NCBI RefSeq assembly: GCF_017377855.1
Contig: NZ_JAFREP010000042.1
Coordinates: forward strand, 18,585 to 82,584
Direction of reading: 5' to 3'
Source: Acanthopleuribacter pedis
GTDB taxonomy: Bacteria; Acidobacteriota; Holophagae; Acanthopleuribacterales; Acanthopleuribacteraceae
DNA: 64,000 nucleotides
The position numbers and the translations under genes are program-made. Positions 16,608-24,820 of the stretch are shown piece by piece; position 1 is the first letter of the stretch, and every line of letters starts with the position of its first letter. The notes below the pieces were generated by a model that was given only the letters and a program-made list of their open reading frames with translations, was not told where the DNA came from and ran no database searches.

Positions 16608-16936
16608 ACCCCTTTCAGGTCCTCTTCGCCTTCTGCGATTTGGCGGTGTTCTATACCATCGAGATCATCAAATCCAATTGGAAAGTCGCAAAGGACGTGG
16701 TTACGGCCAAACACTACATGAAACCGGCGATTATCGCCCACCCGCTGACGCTGGAACGGGAATGGGAAGTGTACGTGTTCGCCTCATTGGTAACGATGAC
16801 GCCGGGGACCATCGCCCTCGACCTATCCGACGACCTTAAAACCTTGTATTTACACGTGATGTACGTGGAAGAGATCGCCAAGGTGGAACAGGAAATCAAG
16901 AAACTGGAAGACAAAATAGGAGCCTTGACGCCATGA
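16604..16936 (+). CDS. mrpE: Mrp Na+/H+ antiporter subunit E, short form
   Basis: A 110-aa subunit with the MrpE/MnhE core: RxxxxxxV-type positions, the motif LVTMTPGTIALDLSDDLKTL at residues ~62-81 and the C-terminal YLHVMYVEEI segment, then a charged coiled-coil-like tail. Most MrpE proteins are ~150-170 aa and begin with two extra membrane helices. This one starts directly with a single hydrophobic segment (FQVLFAFCDLAVFYTIEII), so the N-terminal hydrophobic part is shortened. The position between D and F, with 4-nt overlaps on both sides, confirms identity. Whether the short form is normal for this lineage cannot be told from here. Confidence 0.87.
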   Translation: MNPFQVLFAFCDLAVFYTIEIIKSNWKVAKDVVTAKHYMKPAIIAHPLTLEREWEVYVFASLVTMTPGTIALDLSDDLKTLYLHVMYVEEIAKVEQEIKKLEDKIGALTP

Positions 16937-17226
16937 CGACGATCATCGAAAGCGAACCCTGGCTGGCAACGGTCGCCCTGATCAGCACCATCATTATCTT
17001 AGTATCGATGGGGATGACGGTGGTCCACCTGCTGCGCGGTCCGGGCTTGAGCGACCGTGTCGCGGCGCTGGACCTCACGGCGCTGCTGCTGCTGGGCGCG
17101 ATTGTGCTCTACAGCCTTAAAACAGGGAACCCGATGTTTCTGGACGTGGCTTTGGTGTTGGCGTTGCTCGGGTTCCTAAGCACGATTGGGTTTGCGCGTT
17201 ACCTGGAAGAGAGGAACAAACCATGA
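16933..17226 (+). CDS. mrpF: Mrp Na+/H+ antiporter subunit F
   Basis: A 97-aa protein with three membrane helices. The motif VHLLRGPGLSDRVAALDLTA at residues ~32-51 is diagnostic for MrpF/MnhF; its conserved Asp residues lie at the cytoplasmic side of the second helix. It overlaps mrpE and mrpG by 4 nt each, so the stoichiometry of the small subunits is probably set by coupled translation. Confidence 0.92.
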   Translation: MTTIIESEPWLATVALISTIIILVSMGMTVVHLLRGPGLSDRVAALDLTALLLLGAIVLYSLKTGNPMFLDVALVLALLGFLSTIGFARYLEERNKP

Positions 17227-17615
17227 GCTTGTTTTTGGCGATTTTAGCCTCGTTCTTTTTGATTACGGGCGCTTTGGTGTCCTTGCTGGCGGCGATTGGC
17301 TTTATGCGGTTCCCGGATTTTTTCCTGCGCCTGCACGCCAGCAGTAAATCCGGTTCACTGGGCATCATTCTGATCATTATCGGTTACTGCCTGGTCACCC
17401 CGGACCTAAGCACGGTGTTCAAAGCTTCGGTGATCGCGATGCTGCTGTTCGTCAAATCACCCATTGGTTCCATGGCGCTGGCGCGGGCGGCCTACCTGGT
17501 CAAAGAAAAAATGTGGGAAACCAAAATCGACCAGTGGAAAGACGACCTGAAAAAAGAGCTGCAGGAACAAAGTCGCCGCGAGAAAGCAGCCGCACAAGGC
17601 ACCCAAAAAGCCTGA
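17223..17615 (+). CDS. mrpG: Mrp Na+/H+ antiporter subunit G
   Basis: A 130-aa last subunit of the operon, with three membrane helices. The segment IGFMRFPDFFLRLHASSKSG at residues ~26-45 is the MrpG/MnhG signature (RxPDxxxRxHAxxK). The C-terminal ~45 residues are hydrophilic and Lys/Gln-rich, longer than in many relatives. It completes the A-G set, so the antiporter should be functional. A small hairpin follows the stop codon. Confidence 0.92.
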   Translation: MSLFLAILASFFLITGALVSLLAAIGFMRFPDFFLRLHASSKSGSLGIILIIIGYCLVTPDLSTVFKASVIAMLLFVKSPIGSMALARAAYLVKEKMWETKIDQWKDDLKKELQEQSRREKAAAQGTQKA

Positions 17616-17627
17616 AGCGCGGGTTAA

Positions 17628-17646
17628 ACCCCTTTTCGCAAGGGGT
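17628..17646 (+). terminator. Short hairpin after mrpG
   Basis: ACCCCTT (17628-17634) and AAGGGGT (17640-17646) form a 7-bp stem with a 5-nt loop, 13 nt after the mrpG stop. There is no T-run, so it may only protect the mRNA end or assist Rho-dependent termination. Confidence 0.35.
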
Positions 17647-17752
17647 GGCTCAATCCGGCCATGGGTAAGCCTGGAGCACCTTAAAGGCCTGCACGTACCC
17701 CGCGGCGCTGGCTTTGTCGGCGGCACGTTCTGAAACCAGGGAGCGCGCGTAG

Positions 17753-18409
17753 GTGGGCCCGGCGGTCGGTTGGCGTTTGAATCAAAGCGAGATTCGACGC
17801 AGCAGTGACGGACTTAACTGGGAAACAGTTTACCAACAAGGCTTTGGTTCCAGCCGTGAGGGATTGACGGGGATCGCCTGGTCAGGCAGCGAATTTCTGG
17901 TGACGGCGGGAGAAGGTCCCTTGTTGACGAGCACGGACGGCAGTCAATGGGTCGAAGCGGGCCGCGTGGGCGACTGGTTTGCGTCTGGGGTACGTTGGCT
18001 CAACGACCAATGGATGGTTCACGAGAACACCCACGTGGCGATCAGGTGCGACGCGGTTACCTGGCTAACGGTCACACCTGGACCGGAAAATGAGGGGTTC
18101 GGCTCCCTGGACCGGCACCCGCAACACGGCTACCGATTGGTGGGCATCAACCATGTCTACCAGAGTCAGGACGGGCTGGTTTGGACAAGGGTCGAAGGTG
18201 CCCCGGCCCTCATTGAATTGGTTGCCGGCGCCGAGGGTTTCCTGGGCCGTGCGCGTTCCATGATCTACAGCAGCCCGGACGGCATCACCTGGGTTCCCGA
18301 GTTCTCAGCCAACCTACCGGCGGACATTTTCCACGACGGCAATCAGTTTGTGGTGGTGGAACCACGCTCGGTTTTGAATGTATGTGACGCAATGGTTCCA
18401 ACCCCGTAG
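17753..18409 (+). pseudogene. 5'-truncated gene for a BNR/sortilin-like beta-propeller repeat protein
   Basis: The 218-residue frame contains repeated phrases of the type SxDGxxWxxV (SSDGLNWETV, STDGSQWVEA, SQDGLVWTRV, SSPDGITWVP), the Asp-box/BNR-like pattern of secreted beta-propellers. Such proteins are normally longer and secreted. Here the frame opens directly after a TAG at 17750-17752 with a GTG that has no ribosome binding site, and there is no signal peptide. The C-terminal part (VEPRSVLNVCDAMVPTP) looks like a natural end or a short tail in a shifted frame. I read it as a leftover of a larger gene; expression is doubtful. Confidence 0.45.
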
Positions 18410-18482
18410 CCGGAACCGTTTCCAGTAGGACATCGCCTAGGTTGGGTGCCCTTTTCCTACGTGGCCGGAACCGCGGAGACAA

Positions 18483-18830
18483 GGGACACCCTGGCTTTCG
18501 CCCGCATTTCTCACAAGTGATTCTGCTACGAAGCCGAAAGCCATGCGATTACGAGGGGGCGGCCTTCCGCGGGGCGGCCTTCCGCGGGGCGGCCTTCCGC
18601 GGGGCGGCCTTCCGCGGGGCGGCCTCCCGCCTTACTCCGTCGGGCCGCCTTCCGCGGGGCGGCCTCCCGCCTTACTCCGTCGGGCCGCCTTCGCCTCAGC
18701 TGCTACACCGAATGGTCGGCCCCGCGAAAGCTCGGACCCCTGTGCCGACTCTCGGTCGTAACCTTCGTACTGACAAGGCTTTCAGCTTCTCGCGACGAAT
18801 CCTTGTGAGAAAAGCGGGTTAGGGGTGTCC
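18483..18830. repeat. Large inverted-repeat element enclosing a GC-rich tandem array
   Basis: A left arm at 18483-18542 and a right arm at 18777-18830 are imperfect inverted repeats. Shared blocks are GGGACACCC near the outer ends, CCCGC, TTCTCACAA, GATTC, and GAAAGCC at the inner ends. Between them are the tandem repeats at 18556-18691 and ~85 nt of unique sequence. The outer right end runs into TTTTTTG. No open frame across it looks like a real protein. It could be a miniature mobile element or a highly folded RNA. Confidence 0.55.
18556..18691. repeat. GC-rich tandem repeats (15-bp and 40-bp units)
   Basis: Four exact copies of GGGGCGGCCTTCCGC (18556-18615) and one variant (18616-18630). 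A 40-bp unit beginning GGGGCGGCCTCCCGCC and containing CTTACTCCGTCGGGCC occurs at 18616-18655 and again, nearly complete, at 18656-18691. The units contain self-complementary GGCGGCC/GGCCGCC stretches, so the array can fold strongly. There are no spacers, so it is not CRISPR. Confidence 0.85.
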
Positions 18831-18844
18831 TTTTTTGTTTGAAG

Positions 18845-20017
18845 TTACAGGGTGAGGAAGCGTTCGATGGGTTCATCCAGATCGACGGCGTCGCGTTCCT
18901 CCACGGTGATTTTCATCAAGGCGTTGAGGCCGATGGGTTTCCGCCGCGGCGCGGGGGCTTCATCGGCGGACCGGGTGACCTCGGGTAAGCCCAGGCTCAA
19001 GGTACCCTCGGGTTTGGCCGGAAGATCAAACGCAAACGCGGCCGGTGTATCGGGAATGCCGGCGCCAAACGCGAGGAATTCATCGTAATTTGCTTTGATT
19101 TTGCCCATGACCAAACGGCGATCCAAACCGGTTAGATCGGCGGATTGGGCGGCGGCATTTAGAGCTTTGCGGAGTTCGTTCAGGGCTTCTTTGGTTTTGC
19201 CGTTGATCAGGTTTGTCTGCATGGCATTCATCGGGTCGGCAATTTCGGAAAATACTTCCCAATCATCGCGGGTTTCTAGAATCTCCAGATGGAACAACAT
19301 GTAATCGACCTTGGTTAAGGGGCTGGGTTCACCGTCGCCTGCCTGCAGCGCCAATTGGCCGCGGTGCAGGACGAGCTGGTCGGGGTCGATGTGGTCCGCG
19401 GTGCGGAAGACGGCGAAATGGCGATCCACCAGGGGTTGACCGCCGCCGCCGGCGGTGAAGGACTGCTCGAGACCCACGCAAAGTTCGTCCCCGTCCGCGC
19501 CGAGTAAATTTTGCACACCGGCAACCAGCGGTGACGCCACGCTGAGCGCGGTGGAGACGCTGGGCACGCCCAACAAATTGGAGAAGCTGCCGAGGGTTTT
19601 GAGGAAGGCGTCGACCGAGGCGCTTTGTTTAACGGAAAACAAACCGGCGGAAAGTTCGACGGTCCCGCCTTTAAAGGGAAGCAGCGAGGTCAACGGGTGG
19701 TCGCGGGAAACGACCCGTTCGAGGTTGCCGGCTTTGACGTCCTTCAGATTGAATTGGCCGGCAGCGTGGGGAATTTCCACGAAGGGCTGCCGCCCGTACT
19801 GAAGTTTGACGAGGGAGTGCACCATCGGTGAAAAGTCCTCGAACCACTTGCGTTTGCGGGAAAGCACCATGGCGCGCAGCCACAACCGGAAGTAGTGTTT
19901 GTTGGCGACGGCGGCGGTTCCGGGCGTCCCCTGGGCGGTGCCGTCGCTGCCGAGGGGCACCACGGCCAGTTGATCGCGATTCTCGTTGAATTTCTGTTTA
20001 AACCATTGGATGGGCAT
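18845..20017 (-). CDS. Unrecognised 390-aa protein, last gene of the CHAT/STAND operon
   Basis: A 390-aa soluble protein that I do not recognise. The N-terminal ~170 residues look like a beta-rich scaffold (YGRQPFVEIPHAAGQFNL, GGTVELSAGLFSVKQS). The hydrophobic stretch LGVPSVSTALSVASPLVAGV (~151-170) is amphipathic rather than a clear membrane span. A middle strand region (LCVGLEQSFT; HFAVFRTADHIDPDQLVL) is followed by a helical segment ~250-320. A Pro-rich tail precedes a conserved-looking acidic end (VEERDAVDLDEPIERFLTL). It starts 3 nt after the stop of the 1599-aa STAND gene, with GAGGAGG spanning that stop codon, so translation is coupled. It is probably the substrate, partner or effector of the upstream proteases and ATPases; this is inferred from the operon only. 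Confidence 0.6.
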   Translation of the reverse strand: MPIQWFKQKFNENRDQLAVVPLGSDGTAQGTPGTAAVANKHYFRLWLRAMVLSRKRKWFEDFSPMVHSLVKLQYGRQPFVEIPHAAGQFNLKDVKAGNLERVVSRDHPLTSLLPFKGGTVELSAGLFSVKQSASVDAFLKTLGSFSNLLGVPSVSTALSVASPLVAGVQNLLGADGDELCVGLEQSFTAGGGGQPLVDRHFAVFRTADHIDPDQLVLHRGQLALQAGDGEPSPLTKVDYMLFHLEILETRDDWEVFSEIADPMNAMQTNLINGKTKEALNELRKALNAAAQSADLTGLDRRLVMGKIKANYDEFLAFGAGIPDTPAAFAFDLPAKPEGTLSLGLPEVTRSADEAPAPRRKPIGLNALMKITVEERDAVDLDEPIERFLTL

Positions 20018-20020
20018 CGC

Positions 20021-23000
20021 TTATTCCTCCTCGGGTTGGACATCGATAAAAAATTGGGTCATCAGGCAAATCTGGGCGGCCAATTCACGGTTGAGCGCTT
20101 CCCGTTGCGGATTACTCGCAATAATGTGTTGCCGCAACTGTTTCACCTCGTGGAGCAGCGCATTGGGCCAGTTACCGTCGCGATGCTCGAAAAGCACGCG
20201 GCCAAGGTCGACCAAGTGCGCAACGATGTCCGGCGGCAAAGGTGGCAGAAACAAAACCGCGGCGACCCCGCGACGGCTGAGCAATGCGGTCGCAAAGGCG
20301 CGACCATGGGCGCATTCCAAGGTATGGAGCGCGCCAAATTCATCCACCGGCGCTTGGACGATCACTAGGGCTAATGCTTTTCTTTCCGCTAGGATTTCTT
20401 CCGGCGACATTAATTCACCGGATTGTCGGTGACCCTCTCCCCCGAGCGAGAGTCGGTATTCATCGTAACCGAGCCGCATCGGCCGCCCAACCACATGAAC
20501 CAGGTTGTCATCCGCCCCCCGCCCAAAGAGCCCCCACATTTTGCTAAGGACGCCGCTCATGAAGTTATCGAAGCCGCCATGGGCGAACACACCGTTCAGC
20601 GGCGGGGCAGGTATAAATGGTTCCTCAAACATAACCAGTCGGTAAAGACAGGTTAAATCGAGGCGATTGCCCTGTTTGGTTTTCGGCCGCCGGTCATCAA
20701 CCGCCATCAACTCCCACGCGGGCAAAGCCGCTTGCTGGGACCGAATGCGAAGCACGGGGACGCCCGGTCGTTGCGCGCGCTGTTCCATCCAGGGAGCAAC
20801 CTCGGTGATGGAATCGCCGACCGCACGATCATCGTCCAACTGAACCTCAAGGACCGCGTTTTCATGATCAAAAAAATAAAGCCCCTCGGTTGCCGTGGCC
20901 TCAAGCTCTCCGCGATACTGAACCTGAACCACAAAAGGCTCAAGGGGTTTGGCAGCCGCGGGCCCCTCCCCGCCCCAATCTGAAGCCATCTGCGGGGCCG
21001 CCGGCACAGCTAAACCTTCCCCGGGTAAAGCTGCTTCTGATTCAGGGCCGGCGAGCAGTGGTTCATCTTCACCGGTTTCAACCGGTGGCAAATCATCGTC
21101 GGCTTCTTCCTCGGTACGCACTAATTGCTTCACACCTTTTAATAGGAGGCGCAAGTCCGAAACACCCTCATCGTTACCCATGCGATCCATCAGCGTATCT
21201 ATCGACGGGAGTAAGTGGTGGGTCGTGGTCGGCTCGGCCGTTCGGCTCAAGCAGTACCAAAGATTCACATGACAAAGAAGGTGCAATCCCGAATCGGGCG
21301 AAGGATTTGGGCTTAAATGATCCAACGCTGCTTCCAAAAGCGGGACCGTCTGTTCCGGCAGGCGTCGCCCGAGACGAATCGCTTCCTGGATCAACGTCAA
21401 GGCAAGGGTGCGAGACCCCAAACGCTTGGAAAACCGCGCAAAGTTGGGTTTACGAGAAACACCCAACGCCCAAGCTCGAATTTTGAGCAATAAGTAAGCG
21501 ACACGTTCTAAGGGGTGGCGCCGTTTCCATAGGTAAATTTCTTTGGTGAAGTCTTGAACGGGGAGGTCAAGCAAAGGCATTTCATAAGATGGTGCTATTC
21601 GATTAAATTCCACCATATCCAAGGCCAGATGAAGACCCAACTGGGTGTTTGCCTTGACGGGTACTAACTTTTGAAAAGAAGCGTACATCGTTTCAACCGA
21701 CGCTTTGTCATAAGGTTCATACCACTGCCAGACATCATGAACCGCATTTGACCGTTCTTCAGTGGAGGCGGTAGCAAACTCCAGATCAAAAAAAGGTCCA
21801 TAGGTTTTTCGTCCAAGCCACGCATAGCTGTACCGAAGAAAAAGATCCGCCAAACGGTTATCTGCAGCTTTAATTATTTCGATCAACCAGGGTGCATCTG
21901 CTTTGCTCTCTGTTCGACTCACCATTTTTTTAAGGGTATCAAATACCATTTGGAGTGATTCTACCGGTCGATCAACCGCGCTGCGTTCTAGAACGGCAAC
22001 CTGAAGCGAATAACCCTGAAAAAGATAAGGGGGATGATCTAAGGGAAAAGGAGGGCCGTCGTACTTATCAAGCGCGGCATCGGCATCATTTGCGTAGCGA
22101 CAATAAAAATAACTGCATAATCGGCTTTCGAGCGAATCCATTTGAAAACGGAGCATGTGTTCGATATCCGTATAATCTAACACCCCTTCCGAAAATAGGC
22201 GGAGGCAGTGGGCTTCAATGAGTGGCTTAAGGTCACGGGGCGCGCGCCAACTGAGGTAAGCGCGGACAGGAAGTGCCGAGAGCGGGCTGTGATCGGCCAA
22301 GAACGAACGTATTTGTTTCGAGAGAGCTGTCTTTTTACGTGTGTGCCGAACACACCGTGCTTTTAAAAAAGCTGCATAAATTCCGATAGATGTTGTTGGT
22401 TCATGGTGCATAACGGCAATTAGAAAACGAGTCATTTGTTCAACAAGATCGTTGGGTTCGTTCCAACCAAAATCTAGAATCGATTCACAAGCATTAAGCA
22501 AAGACACACAAAGTTCTGGTTTTTTTGGTATATCTCGAACGAAACCAACATATACAAGTTCTTGCTGGAAAGCATGATTCAATGCTGATTTAAATCGCGC
22601 CAGATTGACATGATCAAAAGTTCTATCTCTTATAATATAATAATCCTCAAACCAACAAGCTAGATATACAAAATTATACCGGTTGCTATCAGCAGTTCCG
22701 TCTAGACGTTTTTGAAAGCTTTTCCTTAAATTAAACCTCGTAGCGTAGATATTATAATCGATTTGGAGTAACGAGGGAACGATCTCGTCGTAAACCTCTG
22801 CTTTTTCGAATAATCGCGAAAACAAAGAGGCAAGCCGTTCCCAATGTTCGGCGATCACCATGGCATCGCGCACCACCGGCCACCAGGTTTCTACGACGGG
22901 GATCGGGGCCAAACGGATGAAGTCGACACAGTATTCTGGGTCGACCTTTAAGGGTTTGTCCCGGGTACATGCTTCAAAGAAGGTTTCCAGGCGATCCTTG

Positions 23001-24820
23001 GTCGCTTGGGTTTTGCTTGGCTCCTGCTGGGCGAACCATTGCTTGAGCCGCGCGCGCAAGCCGTCCAACACGGACAAAAACGCCCCTTGGCTGCTGATCC
23101 ATTCGAGTCCGGTGAGGTCGAGCCAGGCGCGGTCTAATTGGTCGGCGCCGGCGTGCGGCATCGCCGCGGCGAGGGTCGGTTTGTCGAAGCGGCCCAGCAA
23201 GGCAACCGCCGGCAGCAAATCCTTTAGCAGCGGATCGGTGATGCGGCCAACAATGCGCCGCGCCACGTAGCGGTCTTCATCCTTGGCGGCTTTGGTTAAA
23301 TCCAGATCCGGCTCTTGGTCCAACCAATCGCTGTACAGGGCCAAATCGAAGGGGCTGAAGTAGTCCGGCGCCGTTTTCGCTGCCAAAAAGTCGAAACGGA
23401 CAAACACATCGGTTTGGCAGTGGGTTCGCACCGATTCGCGGTGATGTTCCAAGACACCCCGTTGTTCCAGATAACGTTCAGCCTCGTGGCGCTCAAAGGG
23501 CTGAAGCGGATAAAGCTGGAGGTACGCGCGTTTGGGCAAGGCCGCGGGTGCTTCTTTGCCCGCGTCCCAATCAGCGCCGGCTTGGGCCAACAAGCGGCGG
23601 CCGGCCAGAACCAACACAAAAGCCGACGACTTGCGGCGCAGTGCTTCGAAGATGGCGAAGGTATCCAACACGGCGCGGGAACGGTCGCCGTGACCGCGGG
23701 TGCCGCTGAGCTCTTCACAGGTATCGAGAATCAGCACCACGGGTTGCGGCAGTTGGTGGATCATCTCCGCGAATACCCGGAGAATGCCGTCAAAACGTTT
23801 GTGGTTTACGGGTTTTTCACCTCTTTCTTGGTTGGGTAACATCAGCTCTTCGTGGAACCCGAGAATTTCGTTGTTGAGCGTTGGCAGAAGCGAGCTAATC
23901 GCGCCTTTCTGATCAAACAAACACAGTTCCTCGGCCAAGGCTTCCAGCAAAAGGCCGGGTGACCGCGTGGGGTAATCGGGGTCGAGAAAATCGAAATCGA
24001 CCCGAGCGGCGACGCCGCCTTTTTCGGGAATGTACTTGCTGACCAGGTAACGCATCAGCATGGTTTTGCCCATGCCGCCCATGCCCAGATAATGGAGCGC
24101 CCAGGCCTCGGGATCGGCCAGAACTTGTTCAAAAGCATCGATTTGGGCGTCGCGCACCAGGTAATACTGTAGTTTTTGTAAATCGGCTTTTTTGCGGCGT
24201 ACCACCTCTAAATGACGGGCGCCGCCGTCGACCACCAACTTGGCGCGCGGATTGAGGTAAGGGAGCAAACGACGCGCGGTGGTCACATAGGCCAAGGCAC
24301 GGTGATCATGTCCTTGCTCCAGCGCGTTGTCCATCAGGGCAAAAAGGTTATACCGAAAATAACCCAGCTCAGTATCTCCCGCGAGCTGCATCCAGTAGCG
24401 AGTCGCTTGCGGAACCGCCACCATCTCCGATTGGCACAGGTCGTGGATGCGGGTTGCCAATTGGTTGAGCAGCCGCTCCAAATCGCTGAGGTTTTGACTT
24501 TCGTCGTGAAGCACGTCCGCTAGAACCCATTCACGCCATTGGTCGGTCACCTCATAAACGGAGAGGTCGGCGGAGGCTTTTCCGCGTTGGTTCCAGAATC
24601 TTCGCGGTGCTTTTTTTCGCGCAAAACCTTCTTTTACCAAATGGTTTAGCCAAGCTTCATCGCCTGCTATGCCAAGTATCGCCAGGAGACGCGGTGTCCA
24701 AGCGGGCAAAACGGACAAGCGACGGTAATCGTCGCCCAAGGTCTCTAGCCTTCGGCGACGCCTCACGCGGCTTTGGGCTTCAGCTTCTTGCATCAACCGG
24801 CTAAATTCGGACTTATTCAT
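20021..24820 (-). CDS. Giant STAND/NACHT-type ATPase with a C-terminal CHAT-like domain lacking the catalytic dyad
   Basis: A 1599-aa soluble protein. Residues 1-230 are helical and charged. The P-loop NTPase follows with Walker A GMGGMGKT (246-253) and Walker B VVLILDTCEEL (361-371), as in STAND/NACHT signalling ATPases. About 800 residues of helical repeat-like sequence come next (likely the sensor or superstructure arm), then an acidic Pro-rich linker. The last ~200 residues have the order of a CHAT protease. However, where the His motif (VHFIGHGG in the neighbour) should be it reads VHVVGRPM, and where LNVCHSGG should be it reads IVQAPVDE, so both catalytic residues are gone. ATG 24820 has GGGAG 9 nt upstream and overlaps the CHAT-STAND stop by 8 nt; a longer frame to 24883 lacks support. 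The middle part (21.5-22.9 kb) is clearly more AT-rich than its flanks. Confidence 0.8.
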   Translation of the reverse strand: MNKSEFSRLMQEAEAQSRVRRRRRLETLGDDYRRLSVLPAWTPRLLAILGIAGDEAWLNHLVKEGFARKKAPRRFWNQRGKASADLSVYEVTDQWREWVLADVLHDESQNLSDLERLLNQLATRIHDLCQSEMVAVPQATRYWMQLAGDTELGYFRYNLFALMDNALEQGHDHRALAYVTTARRLLPYLNPRAKLVVDGGARHLEVVRRKKADLQKLQYYLVRDAQIDAFEQVLADPEAWALHYLGMGGMGKTMLMRYLVSKYIPEKGGVAARVDFDFLDPDYPTRSPGLLLEALAEELCLFDQKGAISSLLPTLNNEILGFHEELMLPNQERGEKPVNHKRFDGILRVFAEMIHQLPQPVVLILDTCEELSGTRGHGDRSRAVLDTFAIFEALRRKSSAFVLVLAGRRLLAQAGADWDAGKEAPAALPKRAYLQLYPLQPFERHEAERYLEQRGVLEHHRESVRTHCQTDVFVRFDFLAAKTAPDYFSPFDLALYSDWLDQEPDLDLTKAAKDEDRYVARRIVGRITDPLLKDLLPAVALLGRFDKPTLAAAMPHAGADQLDRAWLDLTGLEWISSQGAFLSVLDGLRARLKQWFAQQEPSKTQATKDRLETFFEACTRDKPLKVDPEYCVDFIRLAPIPVVETWWPVVRDAMVIAEHWERLASLFSRLFEKAEVYDEIVPSLLQIDYNIYATRFNLRKSFQKRLDGTADSNRYNFVYLACWFEDYYIIRDRTFDHVNLARFKSALNHAFQQELVYVGFVRDIPKKPELCVSLLNACESILDFGWNEPNDLVEQMTRFLIAVMHHEPTTSIGIYAAFLKARCVRHTRKKTALSKQIRSFLADHSPLSALPVRAYLSWRAPRDLKPLIEAHCLRLFSEGVLDYTDIEHMLRFQMDSLESRLCSYFYCRYANDADAALDKYDGPPFPLDHPPYLFQGYSLQVAVLERSAVDRPVESLQMVFDTLKKMVSRTESKADAPWLIEIIKAADNRLADLFLRYSYAWLGRKTYGPFFDLEFATASTEERSNAVHDVWQWYEPYDKASVETMYASFQKLVPVKANTQLGLHLALDMVEFNRIAPSYEMPLLDLPVQDFTKEIYLWKRRHPLERVAYLLLKIRAWALGVSRKPNFARFSKRLGSRTLALTLIQEAIRLGRRLPEQTVPLLEAALDHLSPNPSPDSGLHLLCHVNLWYCLSRTAEPTTTHHLLPSIDTLMDRMGNDEGVSDLRLLLKGVKQLVRTEEEADDDLPPVETGEDEPLLAGPESEAALPGEGLAVPAAPQMASDWGGEGPAAAKPLEPFVVQVQYRGELEATATEGLYFFDHENAVLEVQLDDDRAVGDSITEVAPWMEQRAQRPGVPVLRIRSQQAALPAWELMAVDDRRPKTKQGNRLDLTCLYRLVMFEEPFIPAPPLNGVFAHGGFDNFMSGVLSKMWGLFGRGADDNLVHVVGRPMRLGYDEYRLSLGGEGHRQSGELMSPEEILAERKALALVIVQAPVDEFGALHTLECAHGRAFATALLSRRGVAAVLFLPPLPPDIVAHLVDLGRVLFEHRDGNWPNALLHEVKQLRQHIIASNPQREALNRELAAQICLMTQFFIDVQPEEE

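Noticed and set aside
17650..17778. Minus-strand peptide ending AAGYVQAFKVLQAYPWPD
   Set aside because: It resembles a natural protein end, but the frame is only ~43 codons with a stop upstream and no start signal, so a gene remnant could not be supported.
18556..18691. Possible CRISPR array
   Set aside because: Units are directly adjacent without spacers, and no cas gene is present. It is a simple GC-rich tandem repeat.
18442..18822. A 126-residue frame with repeated RGAAF units
   Set aside because: It is the translation of the tandem repeat inside the inverted-repeat element. There is no ribosome binding site and no similarity beyond the repeat.
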